The notes: generated by a model from the sequence alone, not told the origin. Positions 50,689-61,922 are shown, counted from the first letter of the stretch. The stretch is 64,000 bases of DNA from Fragilariopsis cylindrus CCMP1102 (GCA_900095095.1 FMBT01000335.1:124001-188000), one strand, 5' to 3'. Program-made: numbers and translations.

Positions 50689-53448
50689 ATGTGGTTTGAT
50701 TGGTCCCCACCATCACCGGATCAGCAGCATCGTGATCGTGATCGTGATCAGCATCAGCATCAGCAGCAGCAGCAGCAGCAGCAGCATGAACTTAATATCA
50801 ACACGAACGACATCGGCATCGACAATGGTGATCATCATCATCATCATCATCGGCCTCTTCCACTTCCTCTTTATTCCGAGTCTTCAAGCATTCGCAATAG
50901 TAATCACGATTGTCAAAATTCAGTCGCGTCATGTTCATCTTTCGACGAATTAGACAACTATCAAACTCGTCAAGCTGTAACCGTACCTGACACTTCAACC
51001 TCAACTTTAGCTTCAGCAGTTCCACCTTCTACTTATTCAGATAATAAGATTAAAAAAGAAAATGAAGAAGAACAGGTTGAAGATTTAACAGATATGATAT
51101 ACCAATTACTATTAGATAATGAATCGAATCCAAATAATGATGTTGATGTTGAAGAAGAGGGACCAATAATATCAAAGATCAATAAACAAATAACAACAAA
51201 GGTTGATAAGGTTTGGTATGAAGAAATGTATAATATGAATCATAAACAACGTGAGCATGTTAATGATGAATTGCATTGTGTCCAAACACGATATGAATCA
51301 AAGAATATTGTAGAAACACCTCAATTAATACAATTGTCTCTTATAGAAATGAATACTATAATAGAAAATGATTCAATTATACCACGTCAAAAAAAACAGG
51401 CACATATATATGCAACAACAAAATTATGTAATTGTTATACTAATACTAATACTAATACTAATACTAAACAAGAAGGTAGCAGCAATTGTTGTAAATGTTA
51501 TGTCCGATCAGAACATTTTCGGATTCGATTTTTACGAACAGATCTATTTAATCCTCATAAGGCAGCCATACGATATTGTAAGAATTTAAATTTAATATAT
51601 CGTTACTTTGGTGATGTTTCATTACAAAGACAATTATATTTAACAGATTTAACAAGAGATGAGATTAAATTTCTTAAACAAGGGGAGAAACAAGTATTGT
51701 CATGCAGAGATAAACTTGGACGTAGAATATATTGGACATTAGGTATGATTTCGAATATCCGTATAGATTTATATATTCTTGATGGTATGGCAGAAGATAT
51801 ACTAACCCAACAAAATGGTGCAATTTGTATAATGATGTTCAATGGTAGCGAACAATCGCTATCACAAGTTAAATTAATTCAACTTGTTTCACAAAGTAAT
51901 AACAGTACCAGTAACAGTAACAGCAATAACAATTCTTCAGCCAGTAACGACGACGTTAGTAGTGATGATTGTGATGTCCCAATAGCTGAGGATGAAGCAT
52001 TCTCATCATCATCGTCAACGAAGCTATCAAATTCGTCTCAAACAACAACAGCAACAACACATCGTCCACCAGCACAAATATTACAGGAAGGGAATCAAAA
52101 TGTATATCAAGAAATGTTTGAAGCTTCACCTTTATATTCAGCTGGAACACACATATGTTTTCCAGTTTCAAATAAGTATCATTTATATAAAGCAATTGTT
52201 ATGGCCATGTTTGGTTCTGAATTTAGAATGGCAACACGTATACATAATGGATCACCGTTAGAATGCATTTACGAGTTAAGTAATTATGGTATTGATATAC
52301 ATGATATACCATTAACCCATACTGGGACGATAAAAACAGAAAGATCCGCTGCATTTGTTAAAACACGCAAATCAATTGATTCATTTCGTAAACAACAGGT
52401 AATCAAACAACAAAATCAACAGCAACAACAACAGCAACTTCAACTCCAACAGCAACTTCAACTCCAACAGCAACAGCAACATCACCATCAGCATCAACAA
52501 CTCCAACAACAACAAACTTATCATCTGAATCCTAGCAGTAGTAGTAGTAATGCAGTAACGTTAGGAAATAATGCTACCTATGATACTGCAAGTAGTAGTT
52601 TTAATAGGAAGACGACAGGCAAGAAGAAGAACAATAACGATAACAATAAAAACAACAAAAACAATAGTAGTAATAATAATAATAGTACTGTACAATTTGT
52701 TTCAGATGATCCACCGGGGATGGAGTGTCCTGGTCAAAATTATGTTATATGTGGATTTAAAAGAGCATATAATTATCCAGCAAATATTATGTTTCGTGAA
52801 CAAGTTCGTATAAAATTACTGGAAGCAGAATCTAAATATGATATACATGATCATAGTGCACCAGCAAGTCCATGTTCAAGTTATGCAATTCATCTAGATA
52901 GTATAGTATATGAATTATTAAATCAATTTAAATTATGTGAATATGATAAGATATATTGTTGGTATGTACCGATTACTGATCGTACAGAACTACGTAAAAA
53001 AGTTAGACAAGCAATCCGTGATGAACGTAAACGTTTTATAAGACAAAAGAAATCTATGCAAATGCAAAATGGTATTAATAGTAGTAGTGAAAATGGAGCA
53101 TCTACAGGAACAACAACAACAACAACAACCACACATCAAAGCACAGTGTCATTATCAAGTATAACAGCAACCACCAAAAGATCTATCAACAGTCGTGGAA
53201 GTGTTGGTAGGGGAAAATTTAGCTTCAGTAACTACAATGACAACAACCATGATGTTTTTGAAGATTCATCAATGATGGGAGTAGATGCAAAACGATTAAA
53301 AAAAGCATGTGGTGTTAAGCAGCGTAACAGTAAGGGTAATGGTCATGGCAATAAGAACAACAGCAATAACAATAATGATGATGACGGATCATCATCATCA
53401 TCATTATTTGCATGCTGGGATGTAGGAGGTGATAGTGGATGTATATAG
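50689..53448 (+). CDS. Diatom two-domain protein: CRAL/TRIO-type N-terminal module plus DUF6824-like C-terminus
   Basis: This intronless 919-aa protein starts with His/Gln/Asp-rich low complexity. Residues ~205-370 follow a common diatom module (ATTKLCNCY, FRIRFLRTDLFNPHKAA, YRYFGDVSLQRQLYLTDL, KQVLSCRDKLGRRIYWTLG): the FLR-x-D-x-F-x-x-x-x-A-A-x-R start and R-D-x-x-GR-R resemble CRAL/TRIO lipid-binding N-domains. A long Gln-rich stretch (coded by CAACAG-type repeats around 52400-52520) precedes ~residues 672-790 (CGFKRAYNYPANIMFREQVR, EYDKIYCWYVP, LRKKVRQAIRDERKR). That segment matches the shape of DUF6824 (GRG-x-x-x-N-H-P-GN-x-x-FR, then W-x-x-x, then K-V-x-x-AIR), though the N-H-P-GN block is altered to YNYPAN. 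The role is unknown. Confidence 0.8.
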   Translation: MWFDWSPPSPDQQHRDRDRDQHQHQQQQQQQQHELNINTNDIGIDNGDHHHHHHRPLPLPLYSESSSIRNSNHDCQNSVASCSSFDELDNYQTRQAVTVPDTSTSTLASAVPPSTYSDNKIKKENEEEQVEDLTDMIYQLLLDNESNPNNDVDVEEEGPIISKINKQITTKVDKVWYEEMYNMNHKQREHVNDELHCVQTRYESKNIVETPQLIQLSLIEMNTIIENDSIIPRQKKQAHIYATTKLCNCYTNTNTNTNTKQEGSSNCCKCYVRSEHFRIRFLRTDLFNPHKAAIRYCKNLNLIYRYFGDVSLQRQLYLTDLTRDEIKFLKQGEKQVLSCRDKLGRRIYWTLGMISNIRIDLYILDGMAEDILTQQNGAICIMMFNGSEQSLSQVKLIQLVSQSNNSTSNSNSNNNSSASNDDVSSDDCDVPIAEDEAFSSSSSTKLSNSSQTTTATTHRPPAQILQEGNQNVYQEMFEASPLYSAGTHICFPVSNKYHLYKAIVMAMFGSEFRMATRIHNGSPLECIYELSNYGIDIHDIPLTHTGTIKTERSAAFVKTRKSIDSFRKQQVIKQQNQQQQQQQLQLQQQLQLQQQQQHHHQHQQLQQQQTYHLNPSSSSSNAVTLGNNATYDTASSSFNRKTTGKKKNNNDNNKNNKNNSSNNNNSTVQFVSDDPPGMECPGQNYVICGFKRAYNYPANIMFREQVRIKLLEAESKYDIHDHSAPASPCSSYAIHLDSIVYELLNQFKLCEYDKIYCWYVPITDRTELRKKVRQAIRDERKRFIRQKKSMQMQNGINSSSENGASTGTTTTTTTTHQSTVSLSSITATTKRSINSRGSVGRGKFSFSNYNDNNHDVFEDSSMMGVDAKRLKKACGVKQRNSKGNGHGNKNNSNNNNDDDGSSSSSLFACWDVGGDSGCI

Positions 53449-54244
53449 ATAATATAATAGTATAATGTAAATCAGTTATAACTTTATACTCATCTGGATA
53501 TTTTGTTTGAATAATCATAATTATTATAAATATGCGATATTATTCTAGTCCTGTACCGCTGATACTTGCAGCTACTATAATCAATTCTAATATCAGCTAG
53601 TAATAGGGACATCAATTATATTATATATGTGTTCAGAAACATTTTTATTATGAATCCCAACTTGCATTCGTTTGTTCGACTTTAACCCTAATCCTAACCT
53701 GCGGGATTCGATTTCCTTTGCATACCGTTTTCGGAATACTAGCAGAGGCGGGAATGAAATTCGAACCGAAGAACAAGAAGGTGGGACACAATTTTTTTTA
53801 TGTGTGAAAAATCACGGCGAGCAAAAAATAGAAAATTGTTGTTGACATTTTTTTTTCGGCAACAAAATTGTCGATCCAATCGGCAATTTCAAAACAACTT
53901 CGCTCAAAACTTTCTTCTTTCTGTTCTATACAAAACGACGTGTGATGCTCTCAATGAATGTATTCTTCTGATAAAGGTAGCGTAGAGAGAGAAACACGAC
54001 ACGAAAACAAGACAAATCAAGACAAGACAAAATAAATTTATAATTCACTCACTGCTCACTCGATCACTTTACTCTGTCGCATTAGGAATACCGCAAAAAG
54101 CTACATTCAGCTCTGAAGTTGTTCATATCAGTCAATCTTACTAGCGAATAGAAAGGCCAGACACAGAAGGAATTTTTGCTCTAGAGCAACAACAACAGCT
54201 ACTGTACATACAATAACTAGCTATATCTCATAGGTCGCAAGAGA
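53449..54244. other. Intergenic region
   Basis: A CTAACCTGCGGGATT sequence near 53691 follows a single CCCTAATCCTAA; this is too short to be telomeric. The stretch just upstream of the next start has GACACGAAAACAAGACAAA-type runs. No gene is supported. Confidence 0.5.
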
Positions 54245-55381
54245 ATGATGATTCTTCATATTAATCGATTCGTATTTGCTCTATTGCTACTACTAGTGGT
54301 AGCGACGACGCAGCAATGGATGATGGTATCATCCGTATCGACGTTATCCTCACAACTAATTCGAGGACAACATCAGCAGAGGCAACGACGCATTGTTTCT
54401 AGTCATGGCAGCAGTAGCAGCGGCAGCAACACCAACAATAATTATAACAACAATCATAAGAAAGAGATTACCAGTCAACGATTACTTGCAATTGGTCATG
54501 ATAATGTATTCGATCATACTGATAATTGTGATTGCGAGGTAATAAAGCAGGAGGAGAAGGAAAATAAATCGACGAAAAAGAGTAATAGTAATGAACAGGG
54601 GCGACATTACAATCGACAACGTCGTCAGTTGGGTGTAGGACAGAATAAAAACAATAATAATAATGATGATGAACCACCATTACCACCCCCGCCGCCTTGT
54701 GTATGCAGTGATGATGAAGGTAGTAGTAAAGGAGGAAAGGGATCGAAAGTGTATAATGGTTACTATGGAAAAGGTAAAGGTAGAGGTGATAGTAACCCAC
54801 AACAAGATTCTTTTATATACGACGATTACGACGATGATGACTATTCTTTGGGGAAAGGGAAGGGAGGAACAAAAGGGACCAAAAATAGTGCTACTAATAA
54901 TGAAGGGTATTATACTTCTAAGGGTACAAAAGGTGGAAAAGGGGGTAAAGGTGGAAAATCGATAGTCTATAAGGATACCAAACCCAATAATTCATCAACA
55001 ACAAAGGGAGGAAAATCGAAAGGAGGAAAAGCAGGTGGAAAGTCAGGTGGTTACTACAAGTACGATAAAAGCAGCCGTATATCATCACTAAAATCGAGTG
55101 ATAATGACACGGCGGTGTCCAATAACAGCAGTAGTAGCGGTGGAAGCAGCGTGTTCATATTTATGGCAGTATCAATTTCACTTTTGGTACTTTTTATTGG
55201 GTACCGGCAACAACAAAAAATCAAACATAAGCGACAGAGAGAAATAATGATATTGAACGACGACGACGACGACGACGACGATGAACATATTGACAAATAC
55301 CAACAACAACGCGTCAACGAAACTGATAGTAATGAAAACGACTACAATAGTGGTAGCGACAATGATGAGTGCTTTGATTGA
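54245..55381 (+). CDS. Type I membrane protein with a Gly/Lys/Ser-rich ectodomain
   Basis: This intronless 378-aa protein starts with a signal peptide (FVFALLLLLVVATTQQW). An Asn/Lys/Ser region with a Pro run (PPLPPPPPC) follows. Then comes a long GKGGKG/SKGTKGG ectodomain (~residues 158-280) with short acid/Tyr patches (YDDYDDDDY). A single membrane helix at ~302-320 (SVFIFMAVSISLLVLFIGY) and a charged, acidic cytosolic tail (coded by a (GAC)n run) follow. Lys-Gly/Ser-rich secreted proteins in diatoms include silica-associated proteins (silaffins and relatives), so a wall or silica-vesicle role is conceivable. No specific silaffin motif is identified, and the composition alone is not proof. 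Confidence 0.8.
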   Translation: MMILHINRFVFALLLLLVVATTQQWMMVSSVSTLSSQLIRGQHQQRQRRIVSSHGSSSSGSNTNNNYNNNHKKEITSQRLLAIGHDNVFDHTDNCDCEVIKQEEKENKSTKKSNSNEQGRHYNRQRRQLGVGQNKNNNNNDDEPPLPPPPPCVCSDDEGSSKGGKGSKVYNGYYGKGKGRGDSNPQQDSFIYDDYDDDDYSLGKGKGGTKGTKNSATNNEGYYTSKGTKGGKGGKGGKSIVYKDTKPNNSSTTKGGKSKGGKAGGKSGGYYKYDKSSRISSLKSSDNDTAVSNNSSSSGGSSVFIFMAVSISLLVLFIGYRQQQKIKHKRQREIMILNDDDDDDDDEHIDKYQQQRVNETDSNENDYNSGSDNDECFD

Positions 55382-56094
55382 GACAACGTCGTTGATCACT
55401 TCTCCTCTTCTGGGTGACATATTAGTATATGTTGTTATTAATATTGGACTGGGATTGGTTGGATTCGAACAACAATAGAAAGCAAATGAAACGACAAACC
55501 TGGATGGGATACCATGCTACGCACATATAGCGCAGTACATTGACAGTAGCAAGGGAAGAAAGGGGAAGAAACTGGGAATATAGAAAAAGAAAATGAAAAC
55601 ATCCATGAGAAGCAAACAATCCATTACTTCCACAGAAGAAAGATTAAAAATATAGAACGATGTAAACAAAAGTGAATCGTAAAGTAGTAAAAATATAAAT
55701 CTTTATTCAATATCTAAAGAGCCTTAGCTACGGGGTTAAAAAGAAGTACCGGTACACCCAGTATTTAAATTATTACCCCTGTTTAGCTAGAAGGAAAAAA
55801 ATGATGTTTCGCTACTGGAAATTCCGAAAACAGCTAAATTAGCTCCTACTAAATCGTAATTTTTTAATCGTGGGAGATATTTTTTAAATCGTGGGAATCT
55901 GAAATCTGTTGAATTTTTTTCTCTCTAAAGTTTCTTCTTCACAACAAAGCCAAGGGTTGAAGTTCTCTCATGTTCTTACATCATAAAAAGAAAAAGCAAA
56001 AGCAAGCGAATAAATAGCTTATACTTCATCTAATACAGAAACCATCAACATCAACACCACCACACAAAAACTAACTACCAAAGACTTACGTATC
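55382..56094. other. Intergenic region
   Basis: Contains a near-duplicate AATCGTGGGA pair (about 55866 and 55889) and T-runs at 55857-55866 and 55913-55920. No gene is supported. Confidence 0.5.
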
Positions 56095-56946
56095 ATGGGA
56101 TTATCATGCTCCAAGCCCTCGTCGTACCCTGAGACACTTCCCGCATATCTAGAGAAACTTAATGACAAATCATCCACCGTCGTGATAGAGCGGATCCTAT
56201 CTGAGTCCGATGTCGAAATTGTTGTACCCGTTATGGCCCAAAGCTTTGCTTTATCCCCCGAGAGCTTTAATGATTGGGCCATCGGACCGGACTTTGCGTT
56301 AGGGACGAGTGACGACAATGATGAGAAGCGTGTCCACTTTGTTGAATGGTACATGCGATGGGTATTTTATACCTGCATCTACTACGGAGTGATCCTAGTC
56401 GCAAAGGACAAAACAACTGGAAGCATTTTAGGAGTAGTTAATACCCTTCTACCCGAAAATCATTATGCTGCCGACCATACTAGCTTTCGCTTCCATAATA
56501 TCAAAATAATGATGAAAATGAAAAGTTCACCACCCGAAATTCTTGGCAAAGAAGCACTCCACCGAATGGAAGTGATGGGAGAAATGATGCATCGTATGCA
56601 TGAAGGTGCAGTAGCGGCATCATGTGGCAGTAATGGTGGTAAAGAACAACAACCGTGGTATATATATGTCTTGGCGACATCTCCAAAAGCTCAAGGTACC
56701 GGATGCGGTACAATGCTATTACAAGCAATCCATCATTTAGCCGATCACGATAAAGTCGATACGATATTAGAAACTAGTGGTGAAGCAAACATTGGATTTT
56801 ATTGTCGTCCCAAATTGGGTTATACAAAAGTTGGTCCAGAATTCAGTTCGGCGGACGAGTCAAATACCACCGATTATTCCGTGATTACGGCTCAATCTCT
56901 GGTGCGGCATCCGATTATTGCAGTTGCTGCAGAGAATGAGAATTAA
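56095..56946 (+). CDS. GNAT-family acetyltransferase with a predicted N-terminal lipid anchor
   Basis: This intronless 283-aa protein begins MGLSCSKPSS, which suits Gly2 myristoylation and Cys5 palmitoylation. The C-terminal half has the GNAT core: WYIYVLATSPKAQGTGCGTMLL at ~residues 187-208 with the acetyl-CoA-binding Q-x-x-G-x-G turn, then ILETSGEANIGFYCRPKLGY, the conserved F-Y-x-x-x-G-Y motif. The first part (RILSESDVEIVVPVMAQSF) is the usual beta1-alpha1 opening. The acceptor substrate cannot be told. A Met-rich insertion lies at ~142-170. Membrane association is inferred from the lipid signal. Confidence 0.9.
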   Translation: MGLSCSKPSSYPETLPAYLEKLNDKSSTVVIERILSESDVEIVVPVMAQSFALSPESFNDWAIGPDFALGTSDDNDEKRVHFVEWYMRWVFYTCIYYGVILVAKDKTTGSILGVVNTLLPENHYAADHTSFRFHNIKIMMKMKSSPPEILGKEALHRMEVMGEMMHRMHEGAVAASCGSNGGKEQQPWYIYVLATSPKAQGTGCGTMLLQAIHHLADHDKVDTILETSGEANIGFYCRPKLGYTKVGPEFSSADESNTTDYSVITAQSLVRHPIIAVAAENEN

Positions 56947-57145
56947 GGAGAAATGAGGGAAATAGACGCAAAGATAATTAAAACTGATAAGAAAAATGGG
57001 ATTATAAATATTTTCATAATTGTATAATTATTGTTGTATTTTTCTTCGTAATTTTTTATCTTTTAATTGTGTGTTTCTTCTTCTTCTTTTCTACTTTTTT
57101 CTTCTCGTGTAGTACGTACTTCTTGTCCTTTTCTTCCATTATTAT

Positions 57146-58687
57146 TTAAATACCTAATCGTTTAGCTTTTTCTAAATTAACTAATCGTATACCACGTTTC
57201 ATAGCAATATCATCTAATGATTCATGTGTTAATAATGCCTTGAAGGTGGCACGTACAACATTATAATGATTCCGTGATCCATGTGCTTTAGCAACAACAT
57301 TTGTTATACCAAATAATTTTAATATTTCACAACATAATGGATTACCACGCAGTCCATTATTTGTTACACGTAATTGTACTTTACAGGAATTTTGTCGTCC
57401 AACTAAGTCTCTTGTAATTGTCATATTACGAAATCGATCGACAAAGAATATATTACGTTTTGCCATCCGGCATGCGATTTCAACAGCATCTTCTGGTTCA
57501 AATGCTTTCCCTAAACCAAATCCACCACAACCCTTGGTATTACCACCAATCACTAATGCACGGAATGATACCACCCGACCACCTCTCCACATTTTACTAA
57601 CACGATCTGTACGGATTAACATTTCACCCCTTTTATTTTTGTTATTTTAAAATAAGGAAAAAGAAAGAATGAAAAACAAATTGAGACAAAAAAAGGAATC
57701 CTGACAATGATTGGTACATGGGAGATGATAGAGACGGACGAGACCATTACCATACCACCACCACCAAAAATACTTTACTTTGAAACTAAAACACACTTAC
57801 CAATCACCATGTGCTAATTGATTTGCAGGGATTTGACCAATAGTGTTTCCACCACCCTTACCAGAACTAGCATCATTACCTTTTAATATATCAGCTTGTG
57901 TAATATGATCAGTTTTAGGTAATTCCATATAGTCAAATCGTTCCTGATCGACTAATGAATCAATTCTATCTAACATGGTATCGGCATTAATTAATGGCGA
58001 ATCTGCTGTCACAGCACGACGTGAACCAATTAAATCTTCTGTGGAACCATCTGCGGATATAAAAAAATCCATGACACGTAATTGTTTTTCTAATTCATCT
58101 TGTTGTTGACTACTCGCATTTGAATTTGAATTAGAGTTAGATTCTTTAGCCTGTTGTTCCGCACGCAATGATCGTAATGCTCCACCCATTAATGTACCAA
58201 GTTCTGTTAAATCATCATCTTCATTTTCATCCGCATCTAATAAACAATCTGTTACTTTAATTTGTGATTTATTAATTTTTGGTATTGGTGTTTTAATATC
58301 AAATGGCTCTTTAATACCACTTTCCTTTCTTTGTTTTCTTAATAATTTTCCATTTTCTGTATGACGATTATAGTAATATCCATTTCCTTTTCCATTATTT
58401 CCTCCCTTCCTATTACCTGCTGGTGCACGTCGTGGACGGAATGTTGACGAAGATGATTTTTTTCCACTACTACTGCCATTATTGTTACTGTCATTACTAC
58501 TACTTTTCCATCTTAGTTGTTGTAGCGTCGTTGTCGACGAGTCATAATTGCCGCCGCCAGTGACAGAAGCAACAGCAGGGGTCGACATCGTCATTCTCAT
58601 CGATGATATCGATGATAATGATGATAATGATCCACCACTACTACTACTACTACTACGTATTGTTTTCATCAACAAGGAGGAAATCAT
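57146..58687 (-). CDS. MRPS5: Mitochondrial ribosomal protein uS5m, two exons
   Basis: Exon 1 is 58687-57801 and exon 2 is 57629-57146; the 171-bp intron (GTAAGT...AAAAG) splits the Trp codon: HGDW-GEMLIRTDRVSK (456 aa). The uS5 core is in exon 2: VVSFRALVIGGNTKGCGGFGLGKA, then AVEIACRMAKRN, a beta strand, NNGLRGNPLCCEILKLFGI and AKAHGSRNHYNVVRATFKAL. This is the S5 double-stranded-RNA-binding fold plus the C-terminal ribosomal S5 fold. The N-terminus is Ser/Arg-rich with few acids (mitochondrial-presequence-like), followed by a Ser/Asn/Gly-rich linker. uS5 lies near the mRNA entry of the small subunit and supports decoding accuracy. The start ATG (58687) gives a plausible presequence. A bacterial-type organellar assignment is clear; mitochondrial over plastid is inferred from the presequence and divergence. 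Confidence 0.93.
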
Positions 58688-58705
58688 AATACTAGTATAA
58701 TTGAA

Positions 58706-58736
<31 letters not shown>

Positions 58737-59435
58737 TCTATTTAATATTTCTCTTTTTGATTTGTCTGTACAACCGTCGACTACAATCACTGTTTCCCCT
58801 TGTCGTCATATAACACAGCCAAGTATGGTAGATGAACGCCCTTCGTCGTCGTATGTCGTCGTCGTTCTTGTCGTTGTTTGTGTTCATAAGCAACTTCATC
58901 CTAGTTGTCAGTGTCAGTGTGAGATTCGCTGCGTAGGTAAACGGAGTCACAGACAGACGAGAGCCTACGGTAATTTAGTACATTTCAAAAAAGGACGCAC
59001 GAAAATCCATTCACATTCATATTTCAAAATTAAAACCTCTATTTCTTGATCTCGACTCACCCGAAATGTCATTTTCCAGGTATCTGAAGTTAAAAGGTTT
59101 AAAATAGTACATGTCATGCTGTAGGCCCTATCGCAGATTATCCTCTCTGGCTTTTTAATAGAGTATGTACTGTTTGTTCACTACAATTAAAAGCTGGTTA
59201 AGAAGTGCATGAAAACGACGTAACGGACGTCGTATTCAACTAGCAAAGAAACGAGAAATGATAGTTGCATTTTTATTTTAATAGTAATTATATATTAAGT
59301 ATATTATTAGTGCAGAATTTAATGTGAAATCAAGCATAACTCATACCAGTAGTGCGATCGCTTATGTCCCACGACATATTTTGATTTCATTTAACAATCT
59401 ATAGCATCATAATATACGTCCATATGACTTCTGTT
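58688..59435. other. Intergenic region
   Basis: Contains a (CT)n tract at 58708-58733 just upstream of the uS5m start. Short frames here look incidental. Confidence 0.5.
58708..58733. repeat. (CT)n microsatellite
   Basis: About a dozen CT units immediately 5' of uS5m on the minus strand. Confidence 0.95.
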
Positions 59436-60665
59436 TTAGTTAATAAACGCCTTATCAGGAGAAAGAATCCAACTAGCACGTTTGCTGTTTGGATCCTTGA
59501 TGACATACCCGAATGTCTTATGCTGTTTGAATCCATGGACGAAGTTGTGACCCTTCTTACTAACGCCACATTCGTCCGCTAATTCATCTGTGGACATCGA
59601 GCCATTCTTCAACAGTAGGTCGAAAATTTGAACACCGCATTTACTAGCACTTTTTTTAATCTGCTCATGTAACTCTTCCGTGGTTTGGGGCGGATTCGCC
59701 AACTGATATCTGTAGTCCTCCGACGCAGCAAGATCAATTCCCTCCGGTGTCAACTGAAAATATTTTTTTGCACTATCCGAAACATTTGCTTCCTCCACTA
59801 ATTTTTTTGCACAAACTTCTTTCCATGCCTGCTCGATCGCTTTATCCTTTGGTTTGAATCCAAGATCCTTAAAAATTTGTTCGAACGTTAAATAGGTTGT
59901 TCCGACCATATGATGATTGACCATAATTTTTAGTAGAGCATTTTGTTTCGTAAGTTCTTTGTTATCATGTGCTTTTTTGACTTCTTTGCTGCTAAGCTTC
60001 TTGATTGTAGAAGTAGTTTTATCATCGGTCATGACTGCATCGTGAGAATCGTCATCACCGCTCTTGTCATTATCTTCAGTTTTTGTAGACTTTTTCTTCG
60101 ACGCAACTTGCATTGGGTTTGATTCCGGAACAACCAATTTCTTGATGCCTGTATGTTCTTCCTTATCGCGATCATCCTTCTCACAATCATTATTATCATC
60201 ATCGGTGTTGTCTTCTTTTTTCATACGCTTATTCGAAGAAGTACTTGATGTCGTTGTCTTGCGTTTGAATGTATCATCGGATGATCTATCATCGTCAACA
60301 TCGCTAATCTTGTTGTCCTCCTCCTCGTAATCATCGATATTGGACTTATCGTCATCATCATCATCATCATTATTATCACTGGCATCATCATCATCATTAT
60401 CATCGTTATCAACGTCATCATTATCGCTATCAAATTCTTCATCATCAAGATCTTGCCAACGAAACTTTACTTTTGATAGATCAGTCCATTCAGTAGAATC
60501 GTCCTCATATTCAACTTGGAAAAGACTACTTGATTTGTTCTTGGTCTTGATAACTGAACATGCAAAGTATCCTTTATATTCCTTCGAATATACTGCAATT
60601 TCAGAACCAACATTTAATCGCCGCCACAGCATCATATTACTATTATTATTATTTTTGGTGCCCAT
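59436..60665 (-). CDS. Tudor-like plus winged-helix acidic nuclear protein
   Basis: ATG 60665 (MGTKNNNN) gives 409 aa without an intron. The frame continues upstream through a (TTCTG)n pentamer repeat (60707-60756), but that stretch encodes Cys/Phe/Leu repeats and is unlikely to be translated. Residues ~17-65 have the Tudor/Agenet-type pattern VGSEIAVYSKEYKGYFACSV, then FQVEYEDDSTEWTDL. A long Asp/Asn-rich acidic region follows (~75-135). The C-terminus (~235-409) shows two winged-helix-like units (LTFEQIFKDLGF...YFQLTPEGIDLA, and IFDLLLKNGSMSTDELADECGVSKKG with W-x-L-S). A chromatin-binding role is inferred from domain types only. Confidence 0.82.
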   Translation of the reverse strand: MGTKNNNNSNMMLWRRLNVGSEIAVYSKEYKGYFACSVIKTKNKSSSLFQVEYEDDSTEWTDLSKVKFRWQDLDDEEFDSDNDDVDNDDNDDDDASDNNDDDDDDDKSNIDDYEEEDNKISDVDDDRSSDDTFKRKTTTSSTSSNKRMKKEDNTDDDNNDCEKDDRDKEEHTGIKKLVVPESNPMQVASKKKSTKTEDNDKSGDDDSHDAVMTDDKTTSTIKKLSSKEVKKAHDNKELTKQNALLKIMVNHHMVGTTYLTFEQIFKDLGFKPKDKAIEQAWKEVCAKKLVEEANVSDSAKKYFQLTPEGIDLAASEDYRYQLANPPQTTEELHEQIKKSASKCGVQIFDLLLKNGSMSTDELADECGVSKKGHNFVHGFKQHKTFGYVIKDPNSKRASWILSPDKAFIN

Positions 60666-61922
60666 GATCTCACTGTAGTTGTCTTCGCTTATTGTGTTGC
60701 AACGATTACAGAACAGAACAGAACAGAACAGAACAGAACAGAACAGAACAGAACACAACAGAATAGAATAGTATAGAACAGAATAGAACAGAATACAAGT
60801 TACGGGAGTTGAGACTGGCAGTATGGTAGTGACAGGAAACAAGATAACCAAAGAGTTTGTTTTCACTTTCTCAAAGTAACTTACTAACTGTACAAAGTCT
60901 TCTTGTGTCGTTTATTACTATCGATTATTTTGTGGAGGATTTATATTTTATGAGACGGTAAAGTAAATGCTTTGTTTTCGTCTGAAAGACAAAAAAAAAG
61001 GATTATAACTTTTTTCTTCTTTTTACAAGATCATATTAATAATAATACTGTAGCATAATATCTTATACATCAACCACCACTAGGAAGTAAATGAAAGAAC
61101 ATCCTGGCCTATCGTGGTCAGCCAGTCAGGGCAAAAAGAAATTTGGCTGTCCACGGTATAATACGAATACGGGTATAATAATGAATCCCACTATTCTACC
61201 AGAACAAATTTTGACTCGGCTCGACTCCACATTCGTAGCGTATATATTTGGTAGGATGGACAGACAATACCGTAGCAATTGTTTGAATCTGAACGATTCG
61301 GAGTCGAGTCGTCGTTGTCCCCCCCGCCCGTTATGGAAGGCATAAGATCATAATAAAAGTAGTGATACGTGTAGTGCTACTGTATCATGGGATTCGATTC
61401 ATTCCTTTTTCTCTTTGCCATCTCATTGGTATCGACTCCCGTTTTGTTTCTTAGTAATTAATGTTGTTGTTTTTTGGAGCGTCGTCGTCAACACGCTGAT
61501 TCTCTTCGATTCGATTCATTCATTCATTCGCTTTTGTGGTGACTAAAATGATTTTGAGGTTTTGAAGAGAGCAAAATGAAATGAAAAATCCGTTTTTACG
61601 AATGAATGAATCCAATTATTAAGGGGTGCGTGCTTCTTTCCCCCATCAAAACAACCCTTCTTTCAACTTTCAACAAAGAGGGATTATAATGTCAAATACT
61701 GTACTCAATACCCCCGAATCAACCCCTTAATTGATGAGATCACGGTCCTATTTATTTTTTTGTTTTACTGTATGTAATAAGATCTTCTTTATCTCCACAC
61801 AAGATCTACGGTATCAATCTACCCCAACACGGCTAGTATCGCTGTAAGCCTACGCCATTGGAAATGTACAAAAGAGAAAGAGAGAGGCGATCACAGAAGA
61901 CAAAGCCTATGTTCTTGCTGCT
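60666..61922. other. Divergent intergenic region
   Basis: This 1.26-kb region holds the (AGAAC)n tract at 60707-60756. An 84-residue frame at 61091-61345 (MKEHPGLSW...) has no recognisable domain and weak gene character. Short ATTCATTC-type runs occur near 61514-61530 and 61600-61612. Confidence 0.5.
60707..60756. repeat. (AGAAC)n pentanucleotide repeat
   Basis: About ten AGAAC units in the predicted 5' UTR of the Tudor-like/winged-helix gene, followed by degenerate ones to ~60795. Confidence 0.95.

Noticed and set aside
53684-53700. CCCTAATCCTAACC resembling telomere repeat
   Set aside because: Only one imperfect unit; it is not an array.
61091-61345. 84-residue frame upstream of the sulfatase
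   Set aside because: No recognisable domain; single short frame with ordinary intergenic base composition.
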